From Sorangium cellulosum (GTDB lineage: Bacteria > Myxococcota_A > Polyangia > Polyangiales > Polyangiaceae): 64,000 nucleotides of DNA. The translations under genes were made by a program, and so were the position numbers. Shown in pieces: positions 33,518 through 42,224 of the stretch. The stretch covers positions 1 through 64,000 of the forward strand of contig DYPH01000007.1 of the NCBI GenBank assembly GCA_020720045.1. The letters run 5' to 3'. The notes beneath the pieces are model-generated. The model was not told where the DNA came from. It saw only the letters and a list, made by a program, of their open reading frames with translations, and searched no databases. Position 1 is the stretch's first letter. Each line of letters opens with the position of its first letter.

Positions 33518-35085
33518 ATAACGTGCCGCTACGCCACGAACTTTTGCTTTTGACGGCCGCGGAAGTTCGTGCGTTTGACGACGCACGGATCGCTGCAGGG
33601 ACGCCGTCCTTGCTCCTCATGGAGAACGCCGGTCGGGCGGCCGCCGACGCCGTGGTGGCTGACCTTGCGGCGCACTACGGATGCAATATACGTAAAAAAA
33701 TCATTGTGTTGACCGGGGCAGGGAACAATGGCGGGGATGGCTACGTCGTCGCCCGGCGCCTCCGGACGCTCGGCTGGGATGCGACGGTGTTTGCGCTCGC
33801 CCCGCCGGCGACCCCCGAGGCAGCGACCATGAAGCAGGCGCTCGTCGCGATTGCGCCGGACGCTTTGGTGGTGCGCGACCCGCCCGATTTCGAGGACGCG
33901 ATCGTCGTCGACGCGCTCTTTGGTGTCGGCCTCACGCGCCCCCTCGTCGATCACGCCGCGGCCCTCGTGTCGGCCGCGAATTTGGCTCGCCAACGGGGGG
34001 CGGCTCGCGTGTACTCCCTCGATATTCCTTCTGGAATCGATGGCGATACCGGCGAAGTCCGTGGCGTCGCCATCGTCGCCGACGTCACCATCGCTTTTGC
34101 GTTCGCCAAGCGCGGTGCCTACACGCCGCGTGGGGCGGCGCACGCGGGGCGCCGGATGGTCGTCGATATCGGTGTACCTTGCAGTCTTCTCGACCCGGCG
34201 GTCGCGGCCATGGCGCCCCGTCTCGACGACGCCCAAACGGTTGCCGCGCTCCTCCCGGCCCGGTCGCCGGAAGCCCACAAATATGCAGCAGGGCACGTTC
34301 TTGTTGTCGGCGGCGCTGTCGGGAAATCGGGGGCGCTGCTGCTCGCCGGGGACGGTGCCTTCGGCGCCGGAGCGGGCCTCGTCACGCTCGCCTGCCCACC
34401 CGAGGCCCACGCGGCGCTCGAGGTGCGGGTGAAAGAGACGATGACGGCGCCCCTCGAAGCTGAAGATGGGACGCTGTTCGCAAAAAAGAAAGTCTGTGTG
34501 ATTGGCCCCGGTTTCGGCCTTTGTAGCGACGCGGAACGGCGCTTTGAAGCGCTCCTCGCGGGGTGGCCGCTCGCCGCCCCGCTCGTCCTCGATGCCGATG
34601 CGCTCACCCTATTGGGCGCTTCGTCGCGGCTCTCCCGTCGGCCCCGAGGCACGACGATCCTCACCCCCCACAGCGCGGAAGCGGCGAGACTTCTTGGATG
34701 TTCGGTCGCTGCGATCGATGCCGATCGCTACGGGGCCGTCGAAAAACTCGTTGCAAAGACGGGCGCGGTCGTCGTGCTGAAGGGGGCCCACACGTTAGTC
34801 GGGGCGCCGACCGCGGGCTCCGGCATTTCCGTGCATGTTGCAACCACTGGGAATCCTGCCCTTGCCGTCGGCGGGTCGGGGGACGTCCTTGCTGGGGCGA
34901 TCGGCGCGCTCGCGTGCGTACTTCCTCCCCGCGACGCCGCGCGACTCGGCGTGTATCTTCACGGTGCAGCCGCCGATGCGTGGGTTGCCGAGCATGGGAG
35001 CGTCGGTCTGCGGGCGTCGGTCCTCGCGGATGCCCTCCCGCGGGCCCGCGGCGCTTTGGAAGCGATCGGCGCTGGCGGGCGTTGA
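33514..35085 (+). CDS. nnr: Bifunctional NAD(P)HX epimerase/dehydratase Nnr
   Basis: This 523-residue protein repairs hydrated NADH and NADPH. Residues about 10-230 are the YjeF_N epimerase domain with LLMENAGRAAADAV, GAGNNGGDGYVVARRL and SLDIPSGIDGDTGEV. Residues about 250-515 are the ADP-dependent dehydratase of the ribokinase-like fold, with VIGPGFGL, LDADAL, TILTPHSAEAARLLG and GNPALAVGGSGDVLAGAIGA. GTG 33514 overlaps the acpS stop. A small CCCACAC/GTGTGGG stem-loop at 35088-35104 follows but lacks a T-run. Confidence 0.94.
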   Translation: MNNVPLRHELLLLTAAEVRAFDDARIAAGTPSLLLMENAGRAAADAVVADLAAHYGCNIRKKIIVLTGAGNNGGDGYVVARRLRTLGWDATVFALAPPATPEAATMKQALVAIAPDALVVRDPPDFEDAIVVDALFGVGLTRPLVDHAAALVSAANLARQRGAARVYSLDIPSGIDGDTGEVRGVAIVADVTIAFAFAKRGAYTPRGAAHAGRRMVVDIGVPCSLLDPAVAAMAPRLDDAQTVAALLPARSPEAHKYAAGHVLVVGGAVGKSGALLLAGDGAFGAGAGLVTLACPPEAHAALEVRVKETMTAPLEAEDGTLFAKKKVCVIGPGFGLCSDAERRFEALLAGWPLAAPLVLDADALTLLGASSRLSRRPRGTTILTPHSAEAARLLGCSVAAIDADRYGAVEKLVAKTGAVVVLKGAHTLVGAPTAGSGISVHVATTGNPALAVGGSGDVLAGAIGALACVLPPRDAARLGVYLHGAAADAWVAEHGSVGLRASVLADALPRARGALEAIGAGGR

Positions 35086-35204
35086 CGCCCACACAGGGTG
35101 TGGGGCACCAGACACGCGGCGGCTGTTGATGGCGGCCGCGTTGCCTAAAAGACGAAAAAATACAAAGGTTAATCGGTTGGCCACCGACTTGCGGAACCCC
35201 GAGC

Positions 35205-35762
35205 ATGACGACGCTCCCCCTCGGTTCCCGCTCCGCCGCCCACCCCGCATCGGTCGTTCGCCAGGGGCTCCCCGCCCACCTTCCCGAACTCCGCGGTCGT
35301 GCCCTCCGCCTCAGCCGAAACGCCGTTCAGGCCGACGACATCGTGCAAGATACCGTCGAGCGGGCCCTTCGTTTTGAGGCGCAGTTCATCGTCGGAACAA
35401 ACCTGCGAGCGTGGCTACATCAAATCCTCTTTTCCGTATTTGTGACGCGCTTCCGCAAGAGCCGTCGTGAGCGGAAGGCGCTCGCAGGCCTTGGTGCCGA
35501 TCCCGCCGCTTGGACCACGGAAGATCGCTTCGCGCCGATCGACGCCGCGTTGCCGCTCACGTCGGCGACGGAGGCGTCGTTGGAGAGCCTCCCGGAGGCG
35601 TTCTCGTCGACGATTCGCCTCGTCGATCTTGGCGAAATGAGCTACCGCGAAGCGGCCGATGTCCTTGATATTCCGTTGGGAACCGTCATGAGCCGCCTTC
35701 ACCGCGGACGCAAGCTCCTCCGCGACGACCTCGTCGCCCACGATCGGAATCTGGCTGCCTGA
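35205..35762 (+). CDS. ECF-type RNA polymerase sigma factor
   Basis: The 185-residue protein has sigma region 2 (LSRNAVQADDIVQDTVERAL and NLRAWLHQILFSVFVTRFRK split by the linker) and region 4 (MSYREAADVLDIPLGTVMSRLHRGRKLL), without region 3, so it is an extracytoplasmic-function factor. The -10 recognition helix and the helix-turn-helix are intact. No anti-sigma gene lies beside it; the next gene encodes a lipoprotein methyltransferase 23 bp downstream, which may be a target or co-transcribed. Regulon unknown. Confidence 0.9.
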   Translation: MTTLPLGSRSAAHPASVVRQGLPAHLPELRGRALRLSRNAVQADDIVQDTVERALRFEAQFIVGTNLRAWLHQILFSVFVTRFRKSRRERKALAGLGADPAAWTTEDRFAPIDAALPLTSATEASLESLPEAFSSTIRLVDLGEMSYREAADVLDIPLGTVMSRLHRGRKLLRDDLVAHDRNLAA

Positions 35763-35785
35763 AGCGGGAATGCTAGAGGGGCCCG

Positions 35786-36595
35786 ATGCGAACCGCCCTC
35801 CGCGCTCTTTTGGGAATCTTCTTGGTCGGCTGCGCGGCGGCGACGCCCGCTGCGTCGAGCAACGTGTGCCACGAACCGATGCCCGAAGGTCCGCTCGCTA
35901 CGCCGGCCGCCAACTACACAGCGCTCCTCGCCGCCCCCGATCGGAGCGCCGACGATAAGGCCCTCGACGTGCAGCGTAAACCTTCGGAAATGCTTGCATT
36001 CGCCGGTATTCGACCGGGAATGCGCGTCGCCGAAATCGGCGCCGGCCGCGGCTACACGAGCGAAGTGCTCGCGCGCGCCGTGCGGACCGCCGATGTGCAT
36101 CAAGGCGTCGTCTTTGCGCAGAACAGCCCGGCCCTCTTGAAGATGTTCGCGGAGAAACCGTGGTCCGAACGCCTCGCGACGCCGGCGATGGCGAACGTGA
36201 TCCGTGCCGACCGAGAATTCGACGACCCGCTCCCCCCTGAGGCGACGAATTTGGACGCGGTTTTCGACGTGCTTTTCTACCACGATACCGTCTGGATCGG
36301 CACCGACCGCGCGAAGATGAACAAACGGATCTTTGACGCCCTCAAACCGGGCGGCATCTACGTCGTCATCGACCATTTCGGGCGCAGCGGCACCGGTACC
36401 ACCGAGACGAAGACGCTCCATCGCATCGAAGAGAGCGTCGTGCTCGCGGAGATTACCGCTGGCGGATTTACGTTCCTGCGATCGAGTGAATTCTTGCGAA
36501 ATTCAGCTGATACGCGCGATTGGAACGACTCGCCGACCGCCGCCGGAGACCGCCGCGGCACCAGTGACCGTTTCGTCCTCGCGTTTCGCAAGTAG
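35786..36595 (+). CDS. Lipoprotein with SAM-dependent methyltransferase fold
   Basis: The 269-residue product begins with a lipoprotein signal ending in LVGC (C16) and then carries a class I methyltransferase fold: RVAEIGAGRGYTSEVLAR, a hydrophobic strand VFDVLFYHDTVW, and LKPGGIYVVIDHFGRSG. This matches the predicted exported methyltransferases of the COG4798 type. An extracytoplasmic SAM enzyme is unusual because SAM is not known to be abundant outside the cytoplasm, so the donor or even activity is open. It lies 23 bp behind an ECF sigma gene and converges with the adenosyltransferase gene with 2 bp between stops. Confidence 0.83.
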   Translation: MRTALRALLGIFLVGCAAATPAASSNVCHEPMPEGPLATPAANYTALLAAPDRSADDKALDVQRKPSEMLAFAGIRPGMRVAEIGAGRGYTSEVLARAVRTADVHQGVVFAQNSPALLKMFAEKPWSERLATPAMANVIRADREFDDPLPPEATNLDAVFDVLFYHDTVWIGTDRAKMNKRIFDALKPGGIYVVIDHFGRSGTGTTETKTLHRIEESVVLAEITAGGFTFLRSSEFLRNSADTRDWNDSPTAAGDRRGTSDRFVLAFRK

Positions 36596-36597
36596 AT

Positions 36598-37152
36598 TCA
36601 GGGGGACGCCGGCTTGCGCGGCGCCCACGGAACATCCGCCACGTTTGCACGGAAGTTCTCGCGACGGGCTGCGGTAAAAAGGAAGTCGGAAAGCCGATTG
36701 ACGTAGACGACCAGATCGTTGCGAACGTGCTCCACTTCGAGCATGGCGCGCTCGGCGCGGCGACAGATAGTCCGTGCAAGATGCAGGTGTGCCGCTTGGG
36801 CGGTGCCGCCGGGGAGGACGAAGGTCGTCAGCGCGGGGAGGCCGTGCTCGCAGGCGTCGATCGCCGCTTCGAGGACGCTGCTGTCCTCTGGCGTGATGAG
36901 CGTCATCGGCAATTTTGCCTCTTTTCCCGGGACGCAGGCGAGCTCGGCGCCGACCACGAAGAGCATTTCCTGGACGACGGCGAGCGCCTCGTCGGTCCCG
37001 CTATCGAGGCCGGCGGTGCGGCACAGTCCGATCGCTGCGTTGAGCTCGTCGACGGTTCCATAGGCGTCGACCCGTGCGCTGGCTTTCGGCACGCGCGCAC
37101 CGCCAAAGAGCCCCGTCGTTCCGTCGTCGCCCGTCCGCGTGTAGATCTTCAT
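36598..37152 (-). CDS. Cob(I)alamin adenosyltransferase, PduO type
   Basis: The 184-residue enzyme moves the adenosyl group of ATP to cob(I)alamin to make coenzyme B12. Family signatures are MKIYTRTGDDGTTGLFGG at the start, DAYGTVDELNAAIG, RTICRRAERAMLE and VVYVNRLSDFLFTAARREN. ATG 37152 is chosen because the signature begins there; the frame extends upstream to 37194 but that part overlaps the terminator of the CarD gene. It is probably transcribed separately. Its presence implies adenosylcobalamin-dependent enzymes elsewhere in the genome. Confidence 0.93.
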   Translation of the reverse strand: MKIYTRTGDDGTTGLFGGARVPKASARVDAYGTVDELNAAIGLCRTAGLDSGTDEALAVVQEMLFVVGAELACVPGKEAKLPMTLITPEDSSVLEAAIDACEHGLPALTTFVLPGGTAQAAHLHLARTICRRAERAMLEVEHVRNDLVVYVNRLSDFLFTAARRENFRANVADVPWAPRKPASP

Positions 37153-37184
37153 GGCGCCATGGATGCCACAGGCCTCGCGCAGGT

Positions 37185-37229
37185 AGTGGAACAAAACGGG
37201 AAACGGCCCCGCTCGGTGGAGGGGGCCGT
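37185..37229 (-). terminator. Intrinsic terminator after the CarD-like gene
   Basis: Read on the minus strand, ACGGCCCC pairs with GGGGCCGT (arms at 37229-37222 and 37210-37203) and is followed by TTTCCCGTTTTG. It lies 18 bp below the CarD stop. Confidence 0.75.
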
Positions 37230-37246
37230 CATACCGAATTTGCGAA

Positions 37247-38755
37247 TCAGGTCGAGAAGATCGCGGTGACTTCCGTCTGCAAGTCTTCTTCCGTGATCCC
37301 CTTCGCGAGCGCGAGCTCCTTCATGAGAAGGCTCTTTGCCCGATCGAGGAGCACCCGCTCGCCGAACGAGAGGTCCTTGTCGAACTTAAGGCGGTGCATG
37401 TCGCGCATGACCTTTGCCACTTCAAAGGGGGAGCCCGAGTTGATCATCTCCTGGTACACGCGGAAGCGCCGCGACCAGGGGTGTTCGTTGACGGCGACCT
37501 CCTTGGCCCGCATCGTCTCAATGACGGTGTCGGCCTCGTTGGCGCTCATGATTGGGCGGAGAACGGTCTGCCCGTTCGTCGGGACCATGAACTTCTTGGT
37601 GCGGTCATCGAGGAGGATGAATCGGTAGAAGTTCCCGAGGCCGGGCATCGACTCGATGGCGACGACCTCGCCGACGCCATGCTTGAGATGCACCGCGTTG
37701 TCGCCGATATTCAGCGTCATTTCGACCGCTGGCGGCGGGTCTGAAATGTTCATGATCCGCTTCATCGGATGCTGCTGCTGGGGCTTCGGCATCGGAGGCG
37801 GAATCGACGGCCCCTTGTTGGCCGACGGCGGCGCGAGCGGCGGCATCGAGGCCGAAGAACGACCCCCGATCGCCGGGGACGGCGGCATGCGCCCCTGACC
37901 GGTACCGGTCGACGGGCTGAAGGTGCCGAGGGTGGGCGGCGGCGGCAATTTCTTAAGCGGGAGGGGGAGTTGCGGCGACGACTCCGGGGCCAAGGGGCTT
38001 CGGCCAAGGCGGCGGGAGGAGGCGCGCTCCGCCGGGATCGCTTTCGCAGAAGGGCGGTCGGCGGGGATCTTCTTCGCCGACTCCTTCGCCGGCGGAATGG
38101 CGAGCGTCTTAACCGACTCTTTGGCGGCCGGAACCACCTTCTTTGCCGACTCTTTGGCGGCCGGAATCAGCTTCTTTGTCGACTCTTTGGCGACAGGAAC
38201 GGGGAGAGCTTTCACCGACTCCTTGGCCCGAGGGGCCGCCTCTTTCACCGACGGAAGCGCCTTCTTGGGGGCCTCTTTCGCAGCGGTCTTGGCGGCAGGA
38301 ACCGCTTTCTTGGCCGTCGTCTCTTTCGCGGGAGCCGCCTTCACAGGAGCCTCTTTCGCGACGGATTTCGTGGTCTTGGCGGTAACCTTCTTGGGAGCTT
38401 CTTTCACGGACACCTTGCTGGGCGCGGCGTCGCGCGCGGACTTCGTCGAGGCCGGTTTCGAGTCTTTTCCGGAAACCGCTTTCGTCGCCTTCTCAGACGC
38501 GCCGCTCTTGGTGGCGGGACCCTTCTTGGCTGCCGACGCGGTCGGCGTTGCCTTTTCCAGCGTTTCCGTAGGATTCTTCGCTTTCTTGGCGCCAGACGAC
38601 GCCGTCGAGTCCTGGGGGCCTGCACCCTTTTTTGCGAGCGGCTTGTCTGCCGACTTCGCAGATGCCACGCGCGCCGGCGCGGAGCCACGGGGCGCGGCCG
38701 CCTGTTTCGCCTTGGTATCTGCGCTTGCGGTGGTGCGCCCGGGAGTCTTGCCCAT
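37247..38755 (-). CDS. CarD/CdnL-domain protein with histone-H1-like N-terminus
   Basis: The 502-residue protein ends in a CarD_CdnL_TRCF domain (about 345-500): MTLNIGDNAVHLKHGVGEVV, MVPTNGQTVLRPIMS, HPWSRRFRVYQEMINSGSPF. This domain binds the RNA polymerase beta subunit and stabilises open complexes. The first 250 residues are Lys/Ala/Ser-rich with repeated AKESxKK/KxVPAAKES units like a histone H1 tail, and about 255-330 is Pro-rich. CarD of Myxococcus xanthus has the opposite order (CdnL domain first, HMGA-like tail last). Translation from an internal Met (331 or 335) would yield a plain CdnL of about 170 residues. The extension shows coding bias, so I take the long form. Confidence 0.85.
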   Translation of the reverse strand: MGKTPGRTTASADTKAKQAAAPRGSAPARVASAKSADKPLAKKGAGPQDSTASSGAKKAKNPTETLEKATPTASAAKKGPATKSGASEKATKAVSGKDSKPASTKSARDAAPSKVSVKEAPKKVTAKTTKSVAKEAPVKAAPAKETTAKKAVPAAKTAAKEAPKKALPSVKEAAPRAKESVKALPVPVAKESTKKLIPAAKESAKKVVPAAKESVKTLAIPPAKESAKKIPADRPSAKAIPAERASSRRLGRSPLAPESSPQLPLPLKKLPPPPTLGTFSPSTGTGQGRMPPSPAIGGRSSASMPPLAPPSANKGPSIPPPMPKPQQQHPMKRIMNISDPPPAVEMTLNIGDNAVHLKHGVGEVVAIESMPGLGNFYRFILLDDRTKKFMVPTNGQTVLRPIMSANEADTVIETMRAKEVAVNEHPWSRRFRVYQEMINSGSPFEVAKVMRDMHRLKFDKDLSFGERVLLDRAKSLLMKELALAKGITEEDLQTEVTAIFST

Positions 38756-38837
38756 AGGGAGCGCAAGGGGGTACGCGAAACCGCGTGCACTGTCAAGCGG
38801 TTCGTCAAAAAAGACTGGAAATTCTGTAGTATTCCGC

Positions 38838-39863
38838 TTAGCGCTCGGGGAACGGGGCGTCTAGGTCTTTCAGGGACGCCGCGTCGCCGCGGGTTGCCGC
38901 AAGAAGGCCGCTCGCGAGCCGCTCGACGTCGACGACTGCGCCGCCGTGAAGCCCTTGCGCGTCGGCAATAGCCGGGTCTCTTCGCGGCGCCCGGTCGAGC
39001 CCAAGCAGTCGGCCGAGTGCGCTCTCCGCAATGCGGGCCTCTTCAGCGGTCGCAGCCTCCACCGCGCGGGCGGGGTCCCGCGAATAGTCGGCGAATATGT
39101 ACCACTCGACGGCCGCATGACGGCCGTCGCCGGGCATCGGCTTTGCGCGGACGAGCGCCATTCTCGCTGCGGCGAGGAGGCCAGCGCCCGCGGTCTTCGG
39201 AAACGGTCCGGCGACGTAGTAGACCACCGGCCAGTCGGCGAGACCGGCGATGGCAGGCTCGCTGCCAAAGAGCGAAAATGTATGAGTGATCCGCCCGCGA
39301 GCGAGGCCAGTCAGCGCGCTGAGCGGCTTTCGCGTGCCGCTCTCCTCCACGTAGGCCTCACGCCCCAGTAGCGCGACTTGACGCCCTTCGAGGGCGGGTT
39401 CCGACGACGGCGCGCCGGTCCGAATGGCGGCCCCAAAGAGGCGAATGACCGCCCCATTTCCGTCGACGGCGCGCCCTTCCAGGAGCAGGCGCTTCGTCGC
39501 CGCCGCCTCCACGCGCCCCGGTTCGAGGGGAGCGCGCACGTAGATGAGTTCGGAATGGGTGTAGTGCGCAACTACCGTCTCATGCCCCTCAAACGGGTCG
39601 ACGCCGCCGCGCGCCTCGACGTAGCCGAGTCGCTCTTTCTTAGGAAATACGCGCTCGATCGCCGCGAGGAACTCCGGCTCCGCCGCAAGGTCGCGTGGGC
39701 GCACGAGGAGCGCGTCGTGGAGGCCGGGGGCCGGAAGGACGTCCCCCGCGCGCTCGAGGTGAAGGCGATCGGGGGGCGGCGGTGCGGCGACCTTCGGCGA
39801 CGAGCCACAAGCGGCGGCGAGGAGCGCAACGCCGAGCCCAACTGCGGAGACCGCCGCCTTCAT
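38838..39863 (-). CDS. Lipoprotein coupled to tyrS
   Basis: The 341-residue product has a lipoprotein signal ending in LAAACG (C19) and a Pro-rich start of the mature chain. The body is a globular domain with EARGGVDPFEGHETVVAHYTH split by helices and VVYYVAGPFPKTAGAGLLAA, none of which I can assign to a family. Its ATG overlaps the tyrS stop (ATGA), so it is translated from the tyrS message although the functions appear unrelated. The CarD-like gene lies 82 bp upstream in the plus orientation (downstream in transcription). Confidence 0.75.
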   Translation of the reverse strand: MKAAVSAVGLGVALLAAACGSSPKVAAPPPPDRLHLERAGDVLPAPGLHDALLVRPRDLAAEPEFLAAIERVFPKKERLGYVEARGGVDPFEGHETVVAHYTHSELIYVRAPLEPGRVEAAATKRLLLEGRAVDGNGAVIRLFGAAIRTGAPSSEPALEGRQVALLGREAYVEESGTRKPLSALTGLARGRITHTFSLFGSEPAIAGLADWPVVYYVAGPFPKTAGAGLLAAARMALVRAKPMPGDGRHAAVEWYIFADYSRDPARAVEAATAEEARIAESALGRLLGLDRAPRRDPAIADAQGLHGGAVVDVERLASGLLAATRGDAASLKDLDAPFPER

Positions 39864-41113
39864 TCTGTTACAGAAATGCGAGCAAATTTGCGATTTTTCG
39901 AGCCGACGCGCACCAGGTACGGACCGCCAACGGCCAGCGTGTGGAGCGGGTCGATGACGCGGACTTGATCGAGTTCGACGCCCCCTTGCTCGAGGAGACG
40001 ACGACCGTCGCTGACGCTCTTTACGAGGCCGGCGGCCTGCAGCGCATTCGCGAGCCGTACCGATCCCTGGACGGCGGCGACGGTGAACGCCGGGACATCG
40101 TCGGGGATGGCGTTGTTGCTGTAAACCGCCTTGAAGCTGGCCTCGGCGCGCTCGGCAGCATCGGTGTCGTGGAGGCGCGTGCAGAGTTCGCGACCGAAGA
40201 TCGCCTTGATCTCCATCGGGTTTCGGCCGCTCTTCCGATCCTCTTTCAAGGCCGCGATCGCCTCGTTCGAGAGGGACGAAAGCAGCTCGAAGTAGCGAAA
40301 AATGACGTCGTCATCGATCTGCATACATTTGCGGAAGATAACCTCTGCAGGCTCATCGAGGCCGATGTAGTTGTCGGCGCTCTTTGACATTTTCTTGCCG
40401 ACGACCTTGCCATTTTCCATCTTGGCGTCGGTCCCTTCAAGGAGCGGCATCGTCAAGACCATCTGGGCGCGCTTGCCATATTTCGGCATAAGATCGCGCC
40501 CCATGAGGAGGTTGAAGAGCTGGTCGGTTCCGCCGAGCTCGATGTCGCATTCGAGCGCGACCGAGTCGTAGCCCTGGAGGAGTGGGTAGAGAAACTCGTG
40601 TTGAAAAATCGGCTTCTGTTCTTCGAACCGCTTCGAGAAGTCGTTCCGCTCGAGCATGCGCGAGACGGTCGTCTTCGCGAGGAGTTCGACGAGCGCCGGC
40701 GCCCCCATCGTTTCTAGCCATTCCGCATTGGAACGCACCTCCGTCCGCTCGCGATTGAGGATCTTGAAGGCCTGCTCGGTGTACGTCTTCGCCGCCGCGC
40801 GGACGTCATCGCGCGAGAGGCGCGGACGGGCGTCGTTTTGGCCGGTCGGGTCGCCCACCATCGCCGTGAACTCGCCGACGAGCAGGATGACGGTGTGGCC
40901 AAGTTCTTGGAACTGCCGAAGTTTTTGCATGAGGACCGCGTGGCCGACGTGCAGGTCCGGTCGCGTCGGGTCGAAGCCTGCTTTCACGCGCAGCGGACGA
41001 TCGTGGGCGCGGGACTCTTCGAGGCGCTCGATGAGCTCCGCCTTGACGTGGAGATCGACGGCGCCGCGTTCGAGGACGGCAAGTTGCTCGGCGACAGGAA
41101 GGAAGCGCGACAT
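39860..41113 (-). CDS. tyrS: Tyrosyl-tRNA synthetase
   Basis: The 417-residue class I synthetase charges tRNA-Tyr. The HIGH-like signature is PTRPDLHVGHAVLMQKL, the KMSKS loop is VGKKMSKSADNYIG, and residues ALECDIELGGTDQLFNLLMG form the tyrosine pocket. The C-terminal S4 RNA-binding domain is present (LVKSVSDGRRLLEQGGVELD). The N-terminal length and the early HVKAELIERLEES helix match the TyrZ/type II subgroup of TyrRS. It is divergent from the YchJ-like gene at 41192 with 78 bp between. Confidence 0.95.
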   Translation of the reverse strand: MSRFLPVAEQLAVLERGAVDLHVKAELIERLEESRAHDRPLRVKAGFDPTRPDLHVGHAVLMQKLRQFQELGHTVILLVGEFTAMVGDPTGQNDARPRLSRDDVRAAAKTYTEQAFKILNRERTEVRSNAEWLETMGAPALVELLAKTTVSRMLERNDFSKRFEEQKPIFQHEFLYPLLQGYDSVALECDIELGGTDQLFNLLMGRDLMPKYGKRAQMVLTMPLLEGTDAKMENGKVVGKKMSKSADNYIGLDEPAEVIFRKCMQIDDDVIFRYFELLSSLSNEAIAALKEDRKSGRNPMEIKAIFGRELCTRLHDTDAAERAEASFKAVYSNNAIPDDVPAFTVAAVQGSVRLANALQAAGLVKSVSDGRRLLEQGGVELDQVRVIDPLHTLAVGGPYLVRVGSKNRKFARISVTE

Positions 41114-41191
41114 GGCGCCCGCTTATCGCACTCGTCGCCCCTCGCAAATGGGGGTTTCGGCGGACGACACCCTCGGGCTAGAACGCCCGCG

Positions 41192-41620
41192 ATGATCCTC
41201 GCCAAGAGCAAGCCCTGCCCCTGCCATAGCGGAAAGAACTATGGCGACTGCTGCGCCCCGTTCCACGCGCGCACAACGACCGCGCCGACGCCGGAAGCGC
41301 TGATGCGCTCTCGGTATGCCGCCTTCGCCTTGGGCGACGCCAAGTACCTCCTCGAAACGCTCGCCGCCGACCATGAGGACCGCAAGCTCCCCGTCGAGCC
41401 GCTCCTCGCCTCCTACCGCCAGCAGAAGCACACCTTCCGCTACGTGGGGCTCTCGGTGCTCGCCACGAGCGTCGACGGCGACAAGGGCTGGGTCACCTTC
41501 CGCGCGCGCATGTACGAGAAGGGGCGCGATCGCAGCTTCACGGAGCGCTCGCGCTTCACGAAGGAGAACGGCGCGTGGAAGTACGAAGACGTCGAGGAGA
41601 CCCAAGAAGGGGCGAAGTAA
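41192..41620 (+). CDS. YchJ-family SEC-C motif protein
   Basis: The 142-residue protein opens with CPCHSGKNYGDCCAPFH, a SEC-C zinc-binding motif (C-x-C...C-C) of the type found at the end of SecA, followed by the YchJ middle domain LMRSRYAAFALGDAKYLLET and an NTF2-like beta sheet ending FTKENGAWKYEDVEE. This is the YchJ (UPF0225) family of unknown role. ATG 41192 begins the motif; longer frames are antisense to tyrS. A terminator follows at 41645. Confidence 0.9.
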   Translation: MILAKSKPCPCHSGKNYGDCCAPFHARTTTAPTPEALMRSRYAAFALGDAKYLLETLAADHEDRKLPVEPLLASYRQQKHTFRYVGLSVLATSVDGDKGWVTFRARMYEKGRDRSFTERSRFTKENGAWKYEDVEETQEGAK

Positions 41621-41644
41621 GCGCCGCCCGCTCCGACAAACGCG

Positions 41645-41686
41645 AAACGCGTGCTCCGTCTTCAAGACGGGCACGCGTTTTCGTTT
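41645..41686 (+). terminator. Strong intrinsic terminator, probably bidirectional
   Basis: AAACGCGTGC-T-CCGTC pairs with GACGG-GCACGCGTTT around TTCAA, with one bulged T, followed by TCGTTT. A-rich bases on the left arm allow it to serve the convergent HU-like gene as well. Confidence 0.8.
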
Positions 41687-41722
41687 GGCAGGGACTCGGC
41701 GTGGCGCCGGCCCTGACCCCCA

Positions 41723-42049
41723 TCATTCGTCGTCGCTGTCGTCGTCGGCGTCGAGTTCCGGCTTTACGGCGCGGCTCTCGTCGACGATGCGCTCAAGGTC
41801 TTTGCCGACCTTGAACTTCGGAAGGCGCTTCGGCTTTACTTCGACGGCTTCGCCGGTGCGCGGGTTGCGACCGTCGTAACCTTCGTAGGGCTTCACCTTG
41901 AAGCTTCCGAATCCGCGGATTTCGATCCCCTCACCGTTTTGGAGGGCCTCCGTCATGGAGTCGAAGACGCAATTGACCACGAGCTCAGCTCGCGCCTTCG
42001 TGAGTTTTCCCCGGGCTGCCAGGGCATCAATGAGTTCGCTCTTGGTCAT
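41723..42049 (-). CDS. HU/IHF-family DNA-binding protein
   Basis: The 108-residue protein is a bacterial histone-like DNA-bending protein. MTKSELIDALAARGKLTKARAEL is the first helix pair, GIEIRGFGSFKVK the strand pair, and GRNPRTGEAVEVKPKRLPKF the DNA-clasping arm with its intercalating Pro in RNPRTG. A short acidic tail (DADDDSDDE) extends beyond the usual end. The KPKRLPKFKVGKDL run resembles IHF-beta-like proteins of delta-type bacteria more than HU. It is monocistronic by position. Confidence 0.9.
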   Translation of the reverse strand: MTKSELIDALAARGKLTKARAELVVNCVFDSMTEALQNGEGIEIRGFGSFKVKPYEGYDGRNPRTGEAVEVKPKRLPKFKVGKDLERIVDESRAVKPELDADDDSDDE

Positions 42050-42224
42050 CGGACTACCTGTCTCGCGCGAAGGGAAGTTGAAGCCCCGATCCAGTGCAGC
42101 AGAAAGGGGTGTCGAATCGTGGGGCGGTGAAGGGACGTTTCGAGAGAAGCTCGACGAGGTCCCACCCCGCGCTGGATTTCGACGTCGCGCGCATCGGCCA
42201 GAAAGCCGGAATCTCGTCGCGCAG

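Noticed and set aside
35088-35104. CCCACAC/GTGTGGG hairpin after nnr as terminator
   Set aside because: There is no T-run, so it may be only a small stem-loop.
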